From: SAR202 cluster bacterium bin127
GTDB lineage: Bacteria; Chloroflexota; Dehalococcoidia; Lucifugimonadales; Lucifugimonadaceae
Length of the DNA stretch: 64,000 nt
Direction of reading: 5' to 3'
NCBI GenBank assembly: GCA_002239045.1
Contig: MPNN01000006.1
Location: 186,001-250,000 of the forward strand
Shown: piece after piece, positions 1 to 8,556 of the stretch
How the letters are laid out: each line of letters begins with the position of its first letter
Position numbering within the stretch: the first letter of the stretch is position 1
Notes under the pieces: model-generated
The model's database searches: none
What the model was told of the DNA's origin: nothing
What the model saw: only the letters and a program-made list of their open reading frames with translations
Position numbers and translations under genes: made by a program

Positions 1-497
1 GCATCATCGACAAGCGCGGTTCGCTTAACAACCCTGCCGATCGGGACCACTGCATCCAATACATGACCGCAGTGGCTTTGATCAAAGGAAACGTCACCTC
101 CGATGACTACGAGGAGGATGGGGCGCGTGACTCGCGCATCAACAACCTGCGCGAAAAAATGGTTGTGACCGAACGCCGGAGCTACTCGGTGGAATACCTC
201 GACCCTGATCGGAGATCAATCGCGAACGCAATCCAAGTGCATTTCAATGACGGCAGCTGTACCGAGGAAATCGAGGTTCGCTATCCGATCGGCCATCGAA
301 CGAGGCGTCCCGAAGCGATCCCTTTGCTTGGTGCGAAATTCTTGGAAAACTTGCGCTCAACTTACGGCGACTGCGATTACTCGGCACGCGTTCAAGATCT
401 ATTTCGAGTTCCGGAATCGCTCGACGAAATGTCGGTGACTGACTTCATGGACGCTTTGGGAGCGATCCGTGCTACAGAAAGGACTGCATCCAATTGA
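1..497 (+). CDS. MmgE/PrpD family protein, C-terminal part (5' end outside window)
   Basis: This is the C-terminal end of a MmgE/PrpD-family dehydratase/isomerase (2-methylcitrate dehydratase and relatives). The open frame enters from the left edge (reading from base 3) and contains a GSLNNPADRDHCIQYM segment upstream of the first internal ATG at 63, so the gene starts outside the window. That segment, the following AVALIKG and the late acidic helix are typical of the PrpD C-terminal domain. The stop codon overlaps the TTG start of the next gene (TTGA at 494-497), suggesting translational coupling with the ThDP enzyme. The family covers several catabolic dehydratases, so the substrate cannot be named. 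Confidence 0.8.
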   Translation, partial: IIDKRGSLNNPADRDHCIQYMTAVALIKGNVTSDDYEEDGARDSRINNLREKMVVTERRSYSVEYLDPDRRSIANAIQVHFNDGSCTEEIEVRYPIGHRTRRPEAIPLLGAKFLENLRSTYGDCDYSARVQDLFRVPESLDEMSVTDFMDALGAIRATERTASN

Positions 498-2179
498 CAG
501 ACAAGCTGACGGGCAGTGACCTGTTGAATCTCTCGCTGAAAGCGGAAGGGGTAGACACTCTTTTTGGTATCGCCGGAGATCACATTCTCGATATGCTTGA
601 TCGAATGGTCGACGAACCGTTTCGGATGATCGACACTCGACACGAATCGGGGGCGGTTCACGCCGCCGATTCTTACTCTCGAATCCTGAGGCGTGCGTCC
701 GTCGCCCTCTCGACCACACCAGGACACGCAAACGCGGTACCTGCATTGGCGAATGCGTTGCACTCCGAAGCGCCGGTGGTAAACATCGCGGGCAGCGCCG
801 ACTCCCCAAATCTGGGTCGCGGCGCGATGCAAGAGATCGATCAGGTTGGCATCGCGCGACCAGTCACGAAGGGCGCATGGGAAGTGCCGTCGCCGGAACG
901 CATTCCGGAGTTCGTCGCTCTTGCCTTTCGCACCGCTTTGAGCGGTCGGCAAGGCCCCGTTCACTTGACTATCCCGCACGATTATCAATCTGCAACGGTT
1001 GACGCCGCGGATTTCGAGCGCTACGCCCCGCGGGAATATAGTTCGCCGACTCGGGTATTGGCCGATCCGGAGCGAGTCCGGCAGGCAGTCAAATTGCTCA
1101 ACTCTGCAGAACGCCCCTTGATATTTGCCGGATCTTCGGCTGGTGCGACCGCCGATCCCGAAGTTGTGCGATGCCTAGTTGAGACTACACGCGCTCCATT
1201 CGTGTCAGAGGATTCTGCACGTGCACTGATTCCTGATTCGCATCCTTACAGCTTCGGATTGGGGTACCTACCTTTAAACCGCGCGGCGCAGATGGTGCGG
1301 GATGCCGATGTCGTTTTGATGCTTGGCAAACGATTGGATTACACGCTGGGTTTCGGTGGCTCGCCGCCATTCAACGCGAACGTGAAAACCATCGTCGTCG
1401 ACCCGTCAGCGGCGCAGATCGGCCGGGCTCGTTCAGGGGAAATATCGATTCTTGGAGATCTAGGACCGGTTTGCGATCAGTTGAAAGCCGAGGCGGAACG
1501 ATTGGCCTGGGAAGAGCGGACCGATTGGATATCGTCCCTGCGACGCACGCACGATGCGTGGTTGGCGGAACTGTACGAGCTAGCTCGATCACCTGAGCCG
1601 ATGCATCCGATGTATGTAAGCGAAGCGGTTCAACGATACCTCGAAGATGATGCCCACATTACGTTTGACGGTGGAGATTATTGTCACTTCTTACGTGCTT
1701 CGATTCCACGCGAACGACCTTTCAGGTTTCACAACGTTTCGAGTTTTGGCATGATCGGCGTAGGAATCGCGTACGGCCTCGGTGCCCAAGCGGCATTGCC
1801 CGACAAGCAATGCGTAGTGGCCACCGGCGACGGTTCATTCGGTTTCAACGGAATGGAACTTGACACGATGGTGCGCCACAACCTACCGGTAAAGATCTTG
1901 TTAGGCAACAACTCGATCTGGGGCATCGACTGGCAGATCCAGAAGGGCATCTACGGGCGTCCCGTCTGGACTGACTTGGCACAAGGAACGCGATACGATC
2001 TGGTCGCGAAGGGTTTGGGCGCGTATGGCGAGAATGTGACCACCACAGAACAGCTTGAACCAGCCATCAAACGGGCATTCGACTACAACGGGCCAGCTTT
2101 GCTCAACATTGAGGTCGGGCAGATAATCAGTCCGGTGGCAGAAGCAGCCATCGACCGCAAAATGGGTTCGCACGGATAG
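494..2179 (+). CDS. Thiamine-diphosphate-dependent enzyme, acetolactate synthase-like
   Basis: The 561-residue length matches the acetohydroxyacid synthase/benzoylformate decarboxylase superfamily. The catalytic glutamate of the N-terminal pyrimidine-binding domain is E51 in TRHESGAVHAADSY. A central sugar-acid-like domain follows. The C-terminal ThDP-binding motif runs from GDGSFGFNGMELD (about residue 445) to LLGNN (about 470). Expected chemistry is ThDP-dependent decarboxylation or carboligation of a 2-oxoacid or acyl-CoA. It starts at a TTG overlapping the stop of the PrpD-family gene and is followed by a cupin, so it is probably part of a small catabolic operon. It does not sit with ilvC/ilvN, so a role in branched-chain amino-acid synthesis is less likely than catabolism. 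Confidence 0.82.
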   Translation: MTDKLTGSDLLNLSLKAEGVDTLFGIAGDHILDMLDRMVDEPFRMIDTRHESGAVHAADSYSRILRRASVALSTTPGHANAVPALANALHSEAPVVNIAGSADSPNLGRGAMQEIDQVGIARPVTKGAWEVPSPERIPEFVALAFRTALSGRQGPVHLTIPHDYQSATVDAADFERYAPREYSSPTRVLADPERVRQAVKLLNSAERPLIFAGSSAGATADPEVVRCLVETTRAPFVSEDSARALIPDSHPYSFGLGYLPLNRAAQMVRDADVVLMLGKRLDYTLGFGGSPPFNANVKTIVVDPSAAQIGRARSGEISILGDLGPVCDQLKAEAERLAWEERTDWISSLRRTHDAWLAELYELARSPEPMHPMYVSEAVQRYLEDDAHITFDGGDYCHFLRASIPRERPFRFHNVSSFGMIGVGIAYGLGAQAALPDKQCVVATGDGSFGFNGMELDTMVRHNLPVKILLGNNSIWGIDWQIQKGIYGRPVWTDLAQGTRYDLVAKGLGAYGENVTTTEQLEPAIKRAFDYNGPALLNIEVGQIISPVAEAAIDRKMGSHG

Positions 2180-2210
2180 GTGTCGGGATCAAGACCATGG
2201 AGATTCAAAA

Positions 2211-2609
2211 ATGACAACAAAAGTCGACAAGACACGGGCACCGGATGGTGGAGCAGGGTACTTTGACCCAGATTACGTAGAGCGCCGAGAGTTGTTGCCG
2301 GGTGTGACGGCTCGACTAATCTGGGGGGAGCGGGTGATGATGGGCATCATCGACATCGAACCGGACGCGATCGTCCCCTGGCACTCGCACCCTCATGAGC
2401 AATGCGGGCGAATACTCGAAGGATCCGCGTGGTTCGAGCTTGAAGGGCACGCCAAAGCGAGGTTGGTGGCCGGGGAACACTATGTCATCCCGGGCAACGT
2501 ACCGCATCAGGTTACGGCGACAGAGGAAGGTTGCGTGGCCCTCGACATCTGGTCGCCCATCCGCCAGGAATATATCTCCGAGGACATCGGGTTTTTTGCC
2601 ACCGATTGA
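2211..2609 (+). CDS. Cupin-domain protein
   Basis: This 132-residue single-domain cupin has a clear metal-binding motif 1, WHSHPHEQCGRILEG, and a motif 2 ending in PGNVPHQV. Together these give the usual three His plus Glu/Gln ligands. A GGAG sequence about eight bases before the ATG supports the start. It follows the ThDP enzyme by 31 bases in the same direction, so the two are likely co-transcribed. Small cupins of this type bind metal and act as isomerases, dioxygenases or sensors. The substrate cannot be inferred beyond the catabolic context. Confidence 0.75.
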   Translation: MTTKVDKTRAPDGGAGYFDPDYVERRELLPGVTARLIWGERVMMGIIDIEPDAIVPWHSHPHEQCGRILEGSAWFELEGHAKARLVAGEHYVIPGNVPHQVTATEEGCVALDIWSPIRQEYISEDIGFFATD

Positions 2610-2711
2610 GGCGTTTTTCAAAGCTTCAGACAGCAAGCCGCGTCCGAACGTCAACGATAGAGACGAACGGACGCAGATTGCGTCATTGCGACCGAAGTCG
2701 CTACGACCGGC

Positions 2712-3140
2712 TTACTGCTTGGTCTCCCAGAAGATATTGCCGATCTCTTCGAGTGCCGCTTTGAAAGCTTGGGCAGCTTCCATGTCAATGTTCTGCTTGA
2801 CCTGACTACCGAGCTTGCACGCGTTCCACACGAGTTCGTGAAGGTTGGGGTACTTCTCCAAATGCTCGGGTTTGAAGTAGTCGGTCCAGATTATGAGGAT
2901 GTCGTCCTTCGCCTTTGTGGCGTGCTCTTCCTTGGCGGCAACGTAACGGATAAGATTGTTACGCGCGCCGAGGATCGATACGTCTTCCGATTCGAGTATC
3001 AACTCGGTCATGCGGATGCACGTCTGAGCAGCTTGGATCGCGTCATTCGGGTCGTAGATACCGCACGGAATGTCACAGTGTGCGTGTGCAACGCCGAAGG
3101 GTGACAGTCTGTCGGCTAATCTTTTGACACTTCCTAGCAT
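2712..3140 (-). CDS. sodN: Nickel superoxide dismutase precursor
   Basis: This encodes a Ni-type superoxide dismutase, a cytoplasmic hexamer that removes superoxide. The nickel hook HCDIPCGIYDP is present. In the 142-residue product starting at 3140, His21, Cys22 and Cys26 correspond to His1, Cys2 and Cys6 of the mature enzyme. The preceding 20 residues (MLGSVKRLADRLSPFGVAHA) are the propeptide that must be removed to free the His amino group. This start has an AAAGGAAC ribosome binding site; the longer open frame to 3224 lacks one. The processing peptidase gene sodX lies divergently 99 bases away, which strongly supports the assignment. Confidence 0.93.
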   Translation of the reverse strand: MLGSVKRLADRLSPFGVAHAHCDIPCGIYDPNDAIQAAQTCIRMTELILESEDVSILGARNNLIRYVAAKEEHATKAKDDILIIWTDYFKPEHLEKYPNLHELVWNACKLGSQVKQNIDMEAAQAFKAALEEIGNIFWETKQ

Positions 3141-3239
3141 TTTTCGGTTCCTTTCATACTTCCGCGAGGCATTGTCGCGGATAGGTTGGGTGATAGTCGA
3201 ATACGGGTCGATTATCCACTTCAAGAATAGACTAACCCG

Positions 3240-3731
3240 ATGATCGCTAGCGTCAAAAGGATATTACAAAGCGTCGGAGCGTTACCCGGTGCTGTTGTTG
3301 AGCGTTTGACCAGCAAGTGGGTAATTGTAGTAGGGCACTCGATGCATCCCACACTCCGAGATGGACAGCGCGTACGAGTTAGCCGCAGAGCCTATCGGAT
3401 CGCCTCGCCTCAGCGATGGGATGTCGCGTTTTTCGAACACCCTCGCCGCGACCGCTTTTGGGAGACCAAAAGAGTTATCGGCCTACCCGGCGAGTCCGTG
3501 GTTTTGGAAAACGGGCGGCTTTACGTCGATGGGAACGAAATCGATGAACCATTCATTTTCGGTGTACAACCGCGAGTCAACCGACAATGGCAGTTGCAGG
3601 ATAACGAGTACATCTTGTTTGGCGACAACCGGAGACGTTCTACCGACAGCCGGGAGTTTGGACCCGTTCCCCGCGATCGCATCGCAGGTAGGGTCGTTGT
3701 GCCGGAAAGTGATCCCTTGGGCAATCAATAA
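3240..3731 (+). CDS. sodX: Nickel-SOD maturation protease, S26 signal-peptidase family
   Basis: This 163-residue S26 serine protease is predicted to cleave the SodN propeptide before the Ni hook. The Ser/Lys dyad is visible: Ser34 in GHSMHPTL and Lys77 in ETKRVIGLPGE. A third box, FGDNRRRSTDSREFG, matches the conserved signal-peptidase box. There is no obvious N-terminal transmembrane helix, which fits a cytoplasmic SodX rather than a secretory signal peptidase. The start ATG at 3240 faces sodN across a short divergent promoter region. The sodN/sodX pairing is an established arrangement in marine bacteria and actinomycetes. Confidence 0.9.
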   Translation: MIASVKRILQSVGALPGAVVERLTSKWVIVVGHSMHPTLRDGQRVRVSRRAYRIASPQRWDVAFFEHPRRDRFWETKRVIGLPGESVVLENGRLYVDGNEIDEPFIFGVQPRVNRQWQLQDNEYILFGDNRRRSTDSREFGPVPRDRIAGRVVVPESDPLGNQ

Positions 3732-3765
3732 CCGGTGATCGGGAGTCTGATCGTGTTTAGCCGAA

Positions 3766-4200
3766 TCACGCAGATTCTGTCGACATCTCTCGTATCAGAG
3801 CATTGACCCTTCGGGCAATCTCGTGGATCAAAGCGACGATCTCTTCGTCATCGGCCATCTCGGAGGGATCGGGCAAATCCCAATCATCGACATCCGCGAA
3901 GTTGATAGCCGGACATGCTTCAGCGTCTGCGTTGCAACCCAAAGTGACAATCCGCGGCTCGGAAGCGAGCATCGAGTCGGTCAAAAGTTTCGGCGCCTCA
4001 TTGCTGGTGTCAAGATTGAATGATTCTAGAACTCGCTTAACTGATGGGTTGACCTGTTCGCTGGGGATTGTACCCGCGGATTCAGACCGCAGGCCTAAAC
4101 CAAGTCTGGTTGCACTGTCGTTGAATAGCACCTTGGCTGCCACACTCCTACCGGCGTTGTGCACGCAGACGAAGAGAACGTCGATTCGGTCGTCACTCAT
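3766..4200 (-). CDS. arsC: Arsenate reductase, low-molecular-weight phosphatase type
   Basis: This 144-residue member of the LMW protein-tyrosine-phosphatase fold carries the P-loop C-X5-R motif as CVHNAGRS (Cys12 to Arg18). The next residues (VAAKVLFND) and the late DLPDP-like segment (WDLPDPSEM) are typical of thioredoxin-coupled ArsC. It would reduce arsenate to arsenite. It overlaps the upstream aquaglyceroporin gene by eight bases. That pairing makes arsenic detoxification much more likely than a protein phosphatase role: arsenite made here would leave through the channel. No arsR repressor is visible next to it. Confidence 0.85.
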   Translation of the reverse strand: MSDDRIDVLFVCVHNAGRSVAAKVLFNDSATRLGLGLRSESAGTIPSEQVNPSVKRVLESFNLDTSNEAPKLLTDSMLASEPRIVTLGCNADAEACPAINFADVDDWDLPDPSEMADDEEIVALIHEIARRVNALIREMSTESA

Positions 4201-5071
4201 ATCGGCTCCTCACGACTTCTTCAAGTTCTTTGTTGTTGCCTGGTAATCCGGTTTCGATAACCAGCTTGTAGATCAATGCTCCGATCGGAGCACCCACGAG
4301 CGGTCCCAAGACGTAAACCCAGAACCCGCCTTCTGGTCCAGGAATTGCGATTTCACCCCAACCAGCAAGGGCTGCTACGATCCGCGGCCCGAAATCGCGC
4401 GCCGGGTTCCAACCCGCTTGAGTGATTGGCGCGAACAGACTAATCAACGCGGCAACTGTGAAGCCGATGAAAAACGGCGCCATTCCATTCGTCGGGATGC
4501 CTGCATTGCGACGTTCGGTGAGGGCGAAAATGACCATCGCCAAAATAGCGGTGCCGAAGGCCTCTACCGCGAACGCATGAAACGGCGATATGGAAAGCGA
4601 ATCGAACATTGCCGGATTCGGAAAGTACTCGCCGAACGCCATCGCCGATTTCTGGCTTCCTTCAGCGCCCCTGACGATTCCATTGTCAGATTCGAACTGA
4701 TCGATGAAGGGATTGAAGAGGATCAACACCACAACTCCGGCAAGGATTGCACCGAGCAACTGTGAGCCCCAGTAGGCAAAGAGGCGATCTAGCGGGAATT
4801 GGTCGCGGCGAAATATGACGAACGCGAGACTGACTGCTGGATTTAGGTGCGCACCTGAAACGGCACCACTAACGTATATCGCAATCGTCACGCCGAAGCC
4901 CCAAACCGCAGCCACTTGCCACAACCCAATCTGTGCGCCGGTGTAGACTGCGGCCGCGACGGAACCAGTGCCGAATAGGACCAATATGAAGGTTCCCAGT
5001 GTCTCGCCCATGCAGGCATTCAACAATCGGGTCTTCTTAGGTGGGTCTGAATTCACCTTGACGAGGCTCAT
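4193..5071 (-). CDS. aqpS: MIP-family aquaglyceroporin, probable arsenite channel
   Basis: This major intrinsic protein of 292 residues has six hydrophobic segments and both half-helix boxes, HLNPAVS (NPA at about 77-79) and WNPARDFG (NPA at about 222-224). The Asp after NPAR is the glycerol-facilitator hallmark, so the pore probably passes small uncharged solutes, including arsenous acid. The ATG at 5071 overlaps the hemB stop as ATGA and has an AAGGGA ribosome binding site; an upstream in-frame ATG at 5092 is less likely. arsC overlaps its 3' end. The aqpS-arsC pair is a known arsenic detoxification arrangement (first described in Sinorhizobium meliloti) in which a downhill channel replaces an arsenite pump. 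Confidence 0.85.
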   Translation of the reverse strand: MSLVKVNSDPPKKTRLLNACMGETLGTFILVLFGTGSVAAAVYTGAQIGLWQVAAVWGFGVTIAIYVSGAVSGAHLNPAVSLAFVIFRRDQFPLDRLFAYWGSQLLGAILAGVVVLILFNPFIDQFESDNGIVRGAEGSQKSAMAFGEYFPNPAMFDSLSISPFHAFAVEAFGTAILAMVIFALTERRNAGIPTNGMAPFFIGFTVAALISLFAPITQAGWNPARDFGPRIVAALAGWGEIAIPGPEGGFWVYVLGPLVGAPIGALIYKLVIETGLPGNNKELEEVVRSRYE

Positions 5072-6069
5072 CAGCGAATTCCCTTGATCCATCGCGCTGC
5101 ATCGATGGCGAAATAGCTGATGATGGCGTCGGCACCAGCTCTTTTGATGCTCAGCAAGACTTCCAGAACTGTGTTCTCAAGATCAATCCATCCCTTCGAT
5201 GCCGCCGCATGGATCATCGAATATTCACCGCTCACGTTGTACGCATACAACGGGTAGTCTCGAAACCGCGAACTCGCCGAGGCGATCACATCCAGATAAG
5301 AAAGGGCCGGTTTGACCATGATGAAATCCGCGCCTTCAGCAATGTCGGCTTCGATTTCCTGCATCGCCTCTTCATGTTGGCTCGGCGCCATTTGGTAGGT
5401 GCGCCGATCGCCGAAACTCGGAGCAGAATCCGCAGCGTCTCGGAACGGGCCGTAGAAGGCCGAGGCATACTTCGCTGAGTATCCCAAAATCTTTACGCTT
5501 TCGTGGCCAGCATCATCGAGCGCGGCTCTTATCGCCGACACTTGTCCGTCCATCATTGCCGACGGCGCCACCACATGAGCGCCGGCATCGGCGTGAGATA
5601 CCGCGGTTTGCGCCAGCAAATCCAACGTCGCGTCGTTGTCCACTTCGCCACTGGCGGTTAGTTGGCCACAGTGTCCGTGGTCGGTGTACTCGCACATGCA
5701 GACGTCGGTTATCGTTTTGGCCTCAGGCAATTGCGCTCTGAACTCGGCGACGGTACGTTGAACCGCTTCGATTGGGGACCAAGCACGCGTGCCCGTCGCG
5801 TCTTTTTCGTCAGGGATGCCAAAGAATAGGAAACGATTGACATCGGCGAGCATGGCAGTTTCCGCCTCACGCATCGCTTCATCGGACGACATTCGGGCGA
5901 CCCCCGGCATCGACGGCACTGGCTCACGCCGGTTGACACCGTTGATGACGAACATCGGGTAAACGAATTCCGAACCGTCGAGCTGCGTCTCAGCGTTAGA
6001 TGAACGCACGTCGACGCTCGACCGCAAAGGTCGAAAACGTCGGAATTCGGGAAGGGCGGAGGATGACAT
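5071..6069 (-). CDS. hemB: Porphobilinogen synthase (5-aminolevulinate dehydratase)
   Basis: This 332-residue enzyme condenses two 5-aminolevulinate molecules to porphobilinogen. The Schiff-base lysine is K253 in MVKPALSYLD, and the second active-site lysine lies in ILGYSAKYASAFYGP. The zinc-type cysteine cluster is present as VCMCEYTDHGHCG. It lies five bases after cobA-hemD in a tight minus-strand tetrapyrrole operon and overlaps the aquaglyceroporin start. hemA and hemL, which supply aminolevulinate, are not in the window. Confidence 0.96.
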   Translation of the reverse strand: MSSSALPEFRRFRPLRSSVDVRSSNAETQLDGSEFVYPMFVINGVNRREPVPSMPGVARMSSDEAMREAETAMLADVNRFLFFGIPDEKDATGTRAWSPIEAVQRTVAEFRAQLPEAKTITDVCMCEYTDHGHCGQLTASGEVDNDATLDLLAQTAVSHADAGAHVVAPSAMMDGQVSAIRAALDDAGHESVKILGYSAKYASAFYGPFRDAADSAPSFGDRRTYQMAPSQHEEAMQEIEADIAEGADFIMVKPALSYLDVIASASSRFRDYPLYAYNVSGEYSMIHAAASKGWIDLENTVLEVLLSIKRAGADAIISYFAIDAARWIKGIR

Positions 6070-6074
6070 TACAT

Positions 6075-7598
6075 TCAGGCGCGGTCTTGGAAATAGGTTG
6101 CCACAGCAGAGATCATTCCCGGGATTGTTTGCTGTTCAGGAACGATGTCCACTCGAATGCCGAGAGACTTCGCCGTTTCAGTTGTTACCGGTCCCATGCA
6201 GACTACAACCCCATTGTTAATTCCAGTTACGTCTCCAGAGAGGAGGCCGACCAAGTTCTTGACCGTAGATGAGCTGGTGAACGTAACCACGTCGATACCG
6301 TCGTCAAACGCTTTTCGTGCCATCTCTGCGGAATCCTCAGCGGTTACGGTCCGGTATGCTGCGACTTCGGTCACCTTCGCTCCGAGCTGGCGCAATCCCC
6401 GCGGCAGCGTACCTCGCCCGATATCAGATCTGAACACGACGGCAGATTTTGGCGCTAGATCACGGGCGCGAAACGCCTCTACCAATCCATCGGCCGTAAA
6501 CGTGTCCGGCGTGAGGTCAGCGACGATGCCGTGCGATCTCAAAGCCGCGACCGTCGCGGGACCGACTGCGGCGAGTTTTTTGCGTGCGAACGCCCGCGCG
6601 TCCGAACCCTTGGCATAAAGGTGTTCCAACACTTGGTTCACCCCGTTCGGACTAGCAAACGCTACCCACTCAGCCTCATCCAAATTCGCCAAAGCCGCGT
6701 CAAGAACTGCTGTGTCTTCGATGGGCGCTGATTTAATCACCGGGCATTCGACGACATCCGCACCGTAAGAGGTCAATCCCCGTGCCAACCTGCTAGCTTG
6801 GCTCCGCGCACGCGTGACCAGTATGCGCTTGCCGAAAAGAGGAAGATTGTCGAACCAAGCGATGCGGTCTCGCAGCTCAACAACTTGGCCGATGACCAGT
6901 GCTATCGGAGCGGTCAATTCGGCTTCGGCCACCTTGGCTTCGATGTCGCTTAGCGTGCCTGTTACGGTTCGTTGCATCGCCGAGGTGCCGCGATGGACAG
7001 CCGCTGCGGGTTCGATTGGCGAGCGACCAAAGCCGATCATTCGAGATGCAATCTCGCCGATCCTGGTAGCGCCCATCAAAACTACGACAGTCCCGCTGGT
7101 CTTCGCGATTGCATCCCAGTTGACACTAGGTCCAGAATTACCGGTGGTGCGTTCGCTGCCCGTGACGATGGTGACGGATGAGGCGACGCCGCGATGCGTT
7201 ACCGGGATACCGCTGTAGGCTGCGGCTCCGATGGCTGAACTAACGCCTGGAACCACCTCGAACCGAATACCGGCCTCGGCAAGCGCCAATGCCTCTTCGC
7301 CGCCACGACCAAATACGAATGGGTCTCCACCTTTGAGACGACAGACAGCTTTTCCGTGCTGCGCTCGATCGATCAACAATTCGTTGATTTCGGTTTGCGT
7401 CAGCGCCACGGCACCGGGAGCTTTGGCGGCTGAGATCAATTCAGCATCATTTCGAGCCTCGCGCAGGAGTTCGCTGGAAGCCAAACGGTCGTATACGACC
7501 ACGTCTGCTTTGCGCAGCGCTTCAAGACCCTTGACGGTTATTAATCCGGGATCGCCGGGTCCCGCACCAACTAGCTGGACGGTGCCCTTTTTCGTCAT
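6075..7598 (-). CDS. cobA-hemD: Uroporphyrinogen-III C-methyltransferase / uroporphyrinogen-III synthase fusion
   Basis: This 507-residue bifunctional protein carries an N-terminal SAM-dependent methyltransferase domain (residues 1 to about 245) with GAGPGDPGLITVKG, DRLAS and RLKGGDPFVFGRGGEE. It makes precorrin-2. The C-terminal domain (about 255-507) starts with GKRILVTRARSQAS and matches uroporphyrinogen-III synthase, which closes and inverts ring D. Fusion places two consecutive steps on one chain. The ATG overlaps the hemC stop by one base (TAATG). The order with hemC, the precorrin-2 dehydrogenase and hemB points to siroheme as the shared product. Confidence 0.95.
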   Translation of the reverse strand: MTKKGTVQLVGAGPGDPGLITVKGLEALRKADVVVYDRLASSELLREARNDAELISAAKAPGAVALTQTEINELLIDRAQHGKAVCRLKGGDPFVFGRGGEEALALAEAGIRFEVVPGVSSAIGAAAYSGIPVTHRGVASSVTIVTGSERTTGNSGPSVNWDAIAKTSGTVVVLMGATRIGEIASRMIGFGRSPIEPAAAVHRGTSAMQRTVTGTLSDIEAKVAEAELTAPIALVIGQVVELRDRIAWFDNLPLFGKRILVTRARSQASRLARGLTSYGADVVECPVIKSAPIEDTAVLDAALANLDEAEWVAFASPNGVNQVLEHLYAKGSDARAFARKKLAAVGPATVAALRSHGIVADLTPDTFTADGLVEAFRARDLAPKSAVVFRSDIGRGTLPRGLRQLGAKVTEVAAYRTVTAEDSAEMARKAFDDGIDVVTFTSSSTVKNLVGLLSGDVTGINNGVVVCMGPVTTETAKSLGIRVDIVPEQQTIPGMISAVATYFQDRA

Positions 7599-8545
7599 TA
7601 TGCGTTCGAGACGGCTGACAGTTGAGGCAACAATTCAAGCGCGCCTTGGTTGATGAGATTGTCGGCGACGCGCTTGCCAAGCTCGGTACCGTCTTGGATA
7701 TCGGACGATTCGCGGTGGCGGACGATCTGCGTACCTGACGGTTCGGACACGAACGCGGCCAGAGTTATCGTGTCGTCGTCGATCCGAGCATGTGCACCGA
7801 TGGGCGCGCTACATCCACCTCCAATGTGAGCCAAAAATGCCCGTTCTGAATCTACACTGACACGCGTCTCGGCGTGTTCGATAGCCGAACACAATCCACT
7901 TGTGAAATCGTCTTCCGCACGAGTTTGGAGCGCCAATGCACCTTGGCCGGGCGCGGCGACGAACGACATACATCCTAGGTATTCAGATATGCGGTCTGAC
8001 ATACCGAGTCGTTTCAGTCCCGCCGCGGCCAATACGAGGGCATCGATCACCGAATCCTCGTCGTCAAGCATCGCCAGTCGCGTGGTGACGTTCCCGCGGA
8101 TCGGTTTCAGAATCACATCTCCACGCTCGGCATTGATCAATGCGCGTCTCCGGGCACTTCCGGTACCGACGATCGCGGCTGAGGGAAGGTCGTTCAACCC
8201 AACTCCGAGTTTGCTGACCACGACATCACGGGGGTCTTCACGATATGGCACACCAGATATGACTAGGCCATCGGCGATTTGCGAGGGGAGATCTTTTAGG
8301 CTGTGCACCGCAATGTCGATCTCGCCTTCGAGTAAGGCCGCCTCGATCTCTTTCACGAACACGCCGACCCCGATCTCAGATATCGCTACATCAGGACGGT
8401 TATCACCGCTCGTCTTAATGCAGACGCGCTCAATCTCGATGTTGTCGAACCGTTCGGTCAACGCGTTCGCGACTTCGTTGGCCTGCGCGATCGCGAGGCG
8501 ACTGTTGCGACAACCTAAGACGATTTTTCGTGCGGAAAGAGTCAT
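7598..8545 (-). CDS. hemC: Hydroxymethylbilane synthase (porphobilinogen deaminase)
   Basis: This 315-residue enzyme polymerises four porphobilinogens into hydroxymethylbilane. The dipyrromethane-cofactor cysteine is C245 in IGGGCSAPIG. The N-terminal motif GCRNSRLAIAQA, the catalytic HSLKDLPSQ region and the SARRRALI arginine cluster are all present. It overlaps cobA-hemD by one base and lies 11 bases after the precorrin-2 dehydrogenase gene, so the genes are clearly co-transcribed. Confidence 0.96.
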   Translation of the reverse strand: MTLSARKIVLGCRNSRLAIAQANEVANALTERFDNIEIERVCIKTSGDNRPDVAISEIGVGVFVKEIEAALLEGEIDIAVHSLKDLPSQIADGLVISGVPYREDPRDVVVSKLGVGLNDLPSAAIVGTGSARRRALINAERGDVILKPIRGNVTTRLAMLDDEDSVIDALVLAAAGLKRLGMSDRISEYLGCMSFVAAPGQGALALQTRAEDDFTSGLCSAIEHAETRVSVDSERAFLAHIGGGCSAPIGAHARIDDDTITLAAFVSEPSGTQIVRHRESSDIQDGTELGKRVADNLINQGALELLPQLSAVSNA

Positions 8546-8556
8546 GTAAAGGCATT

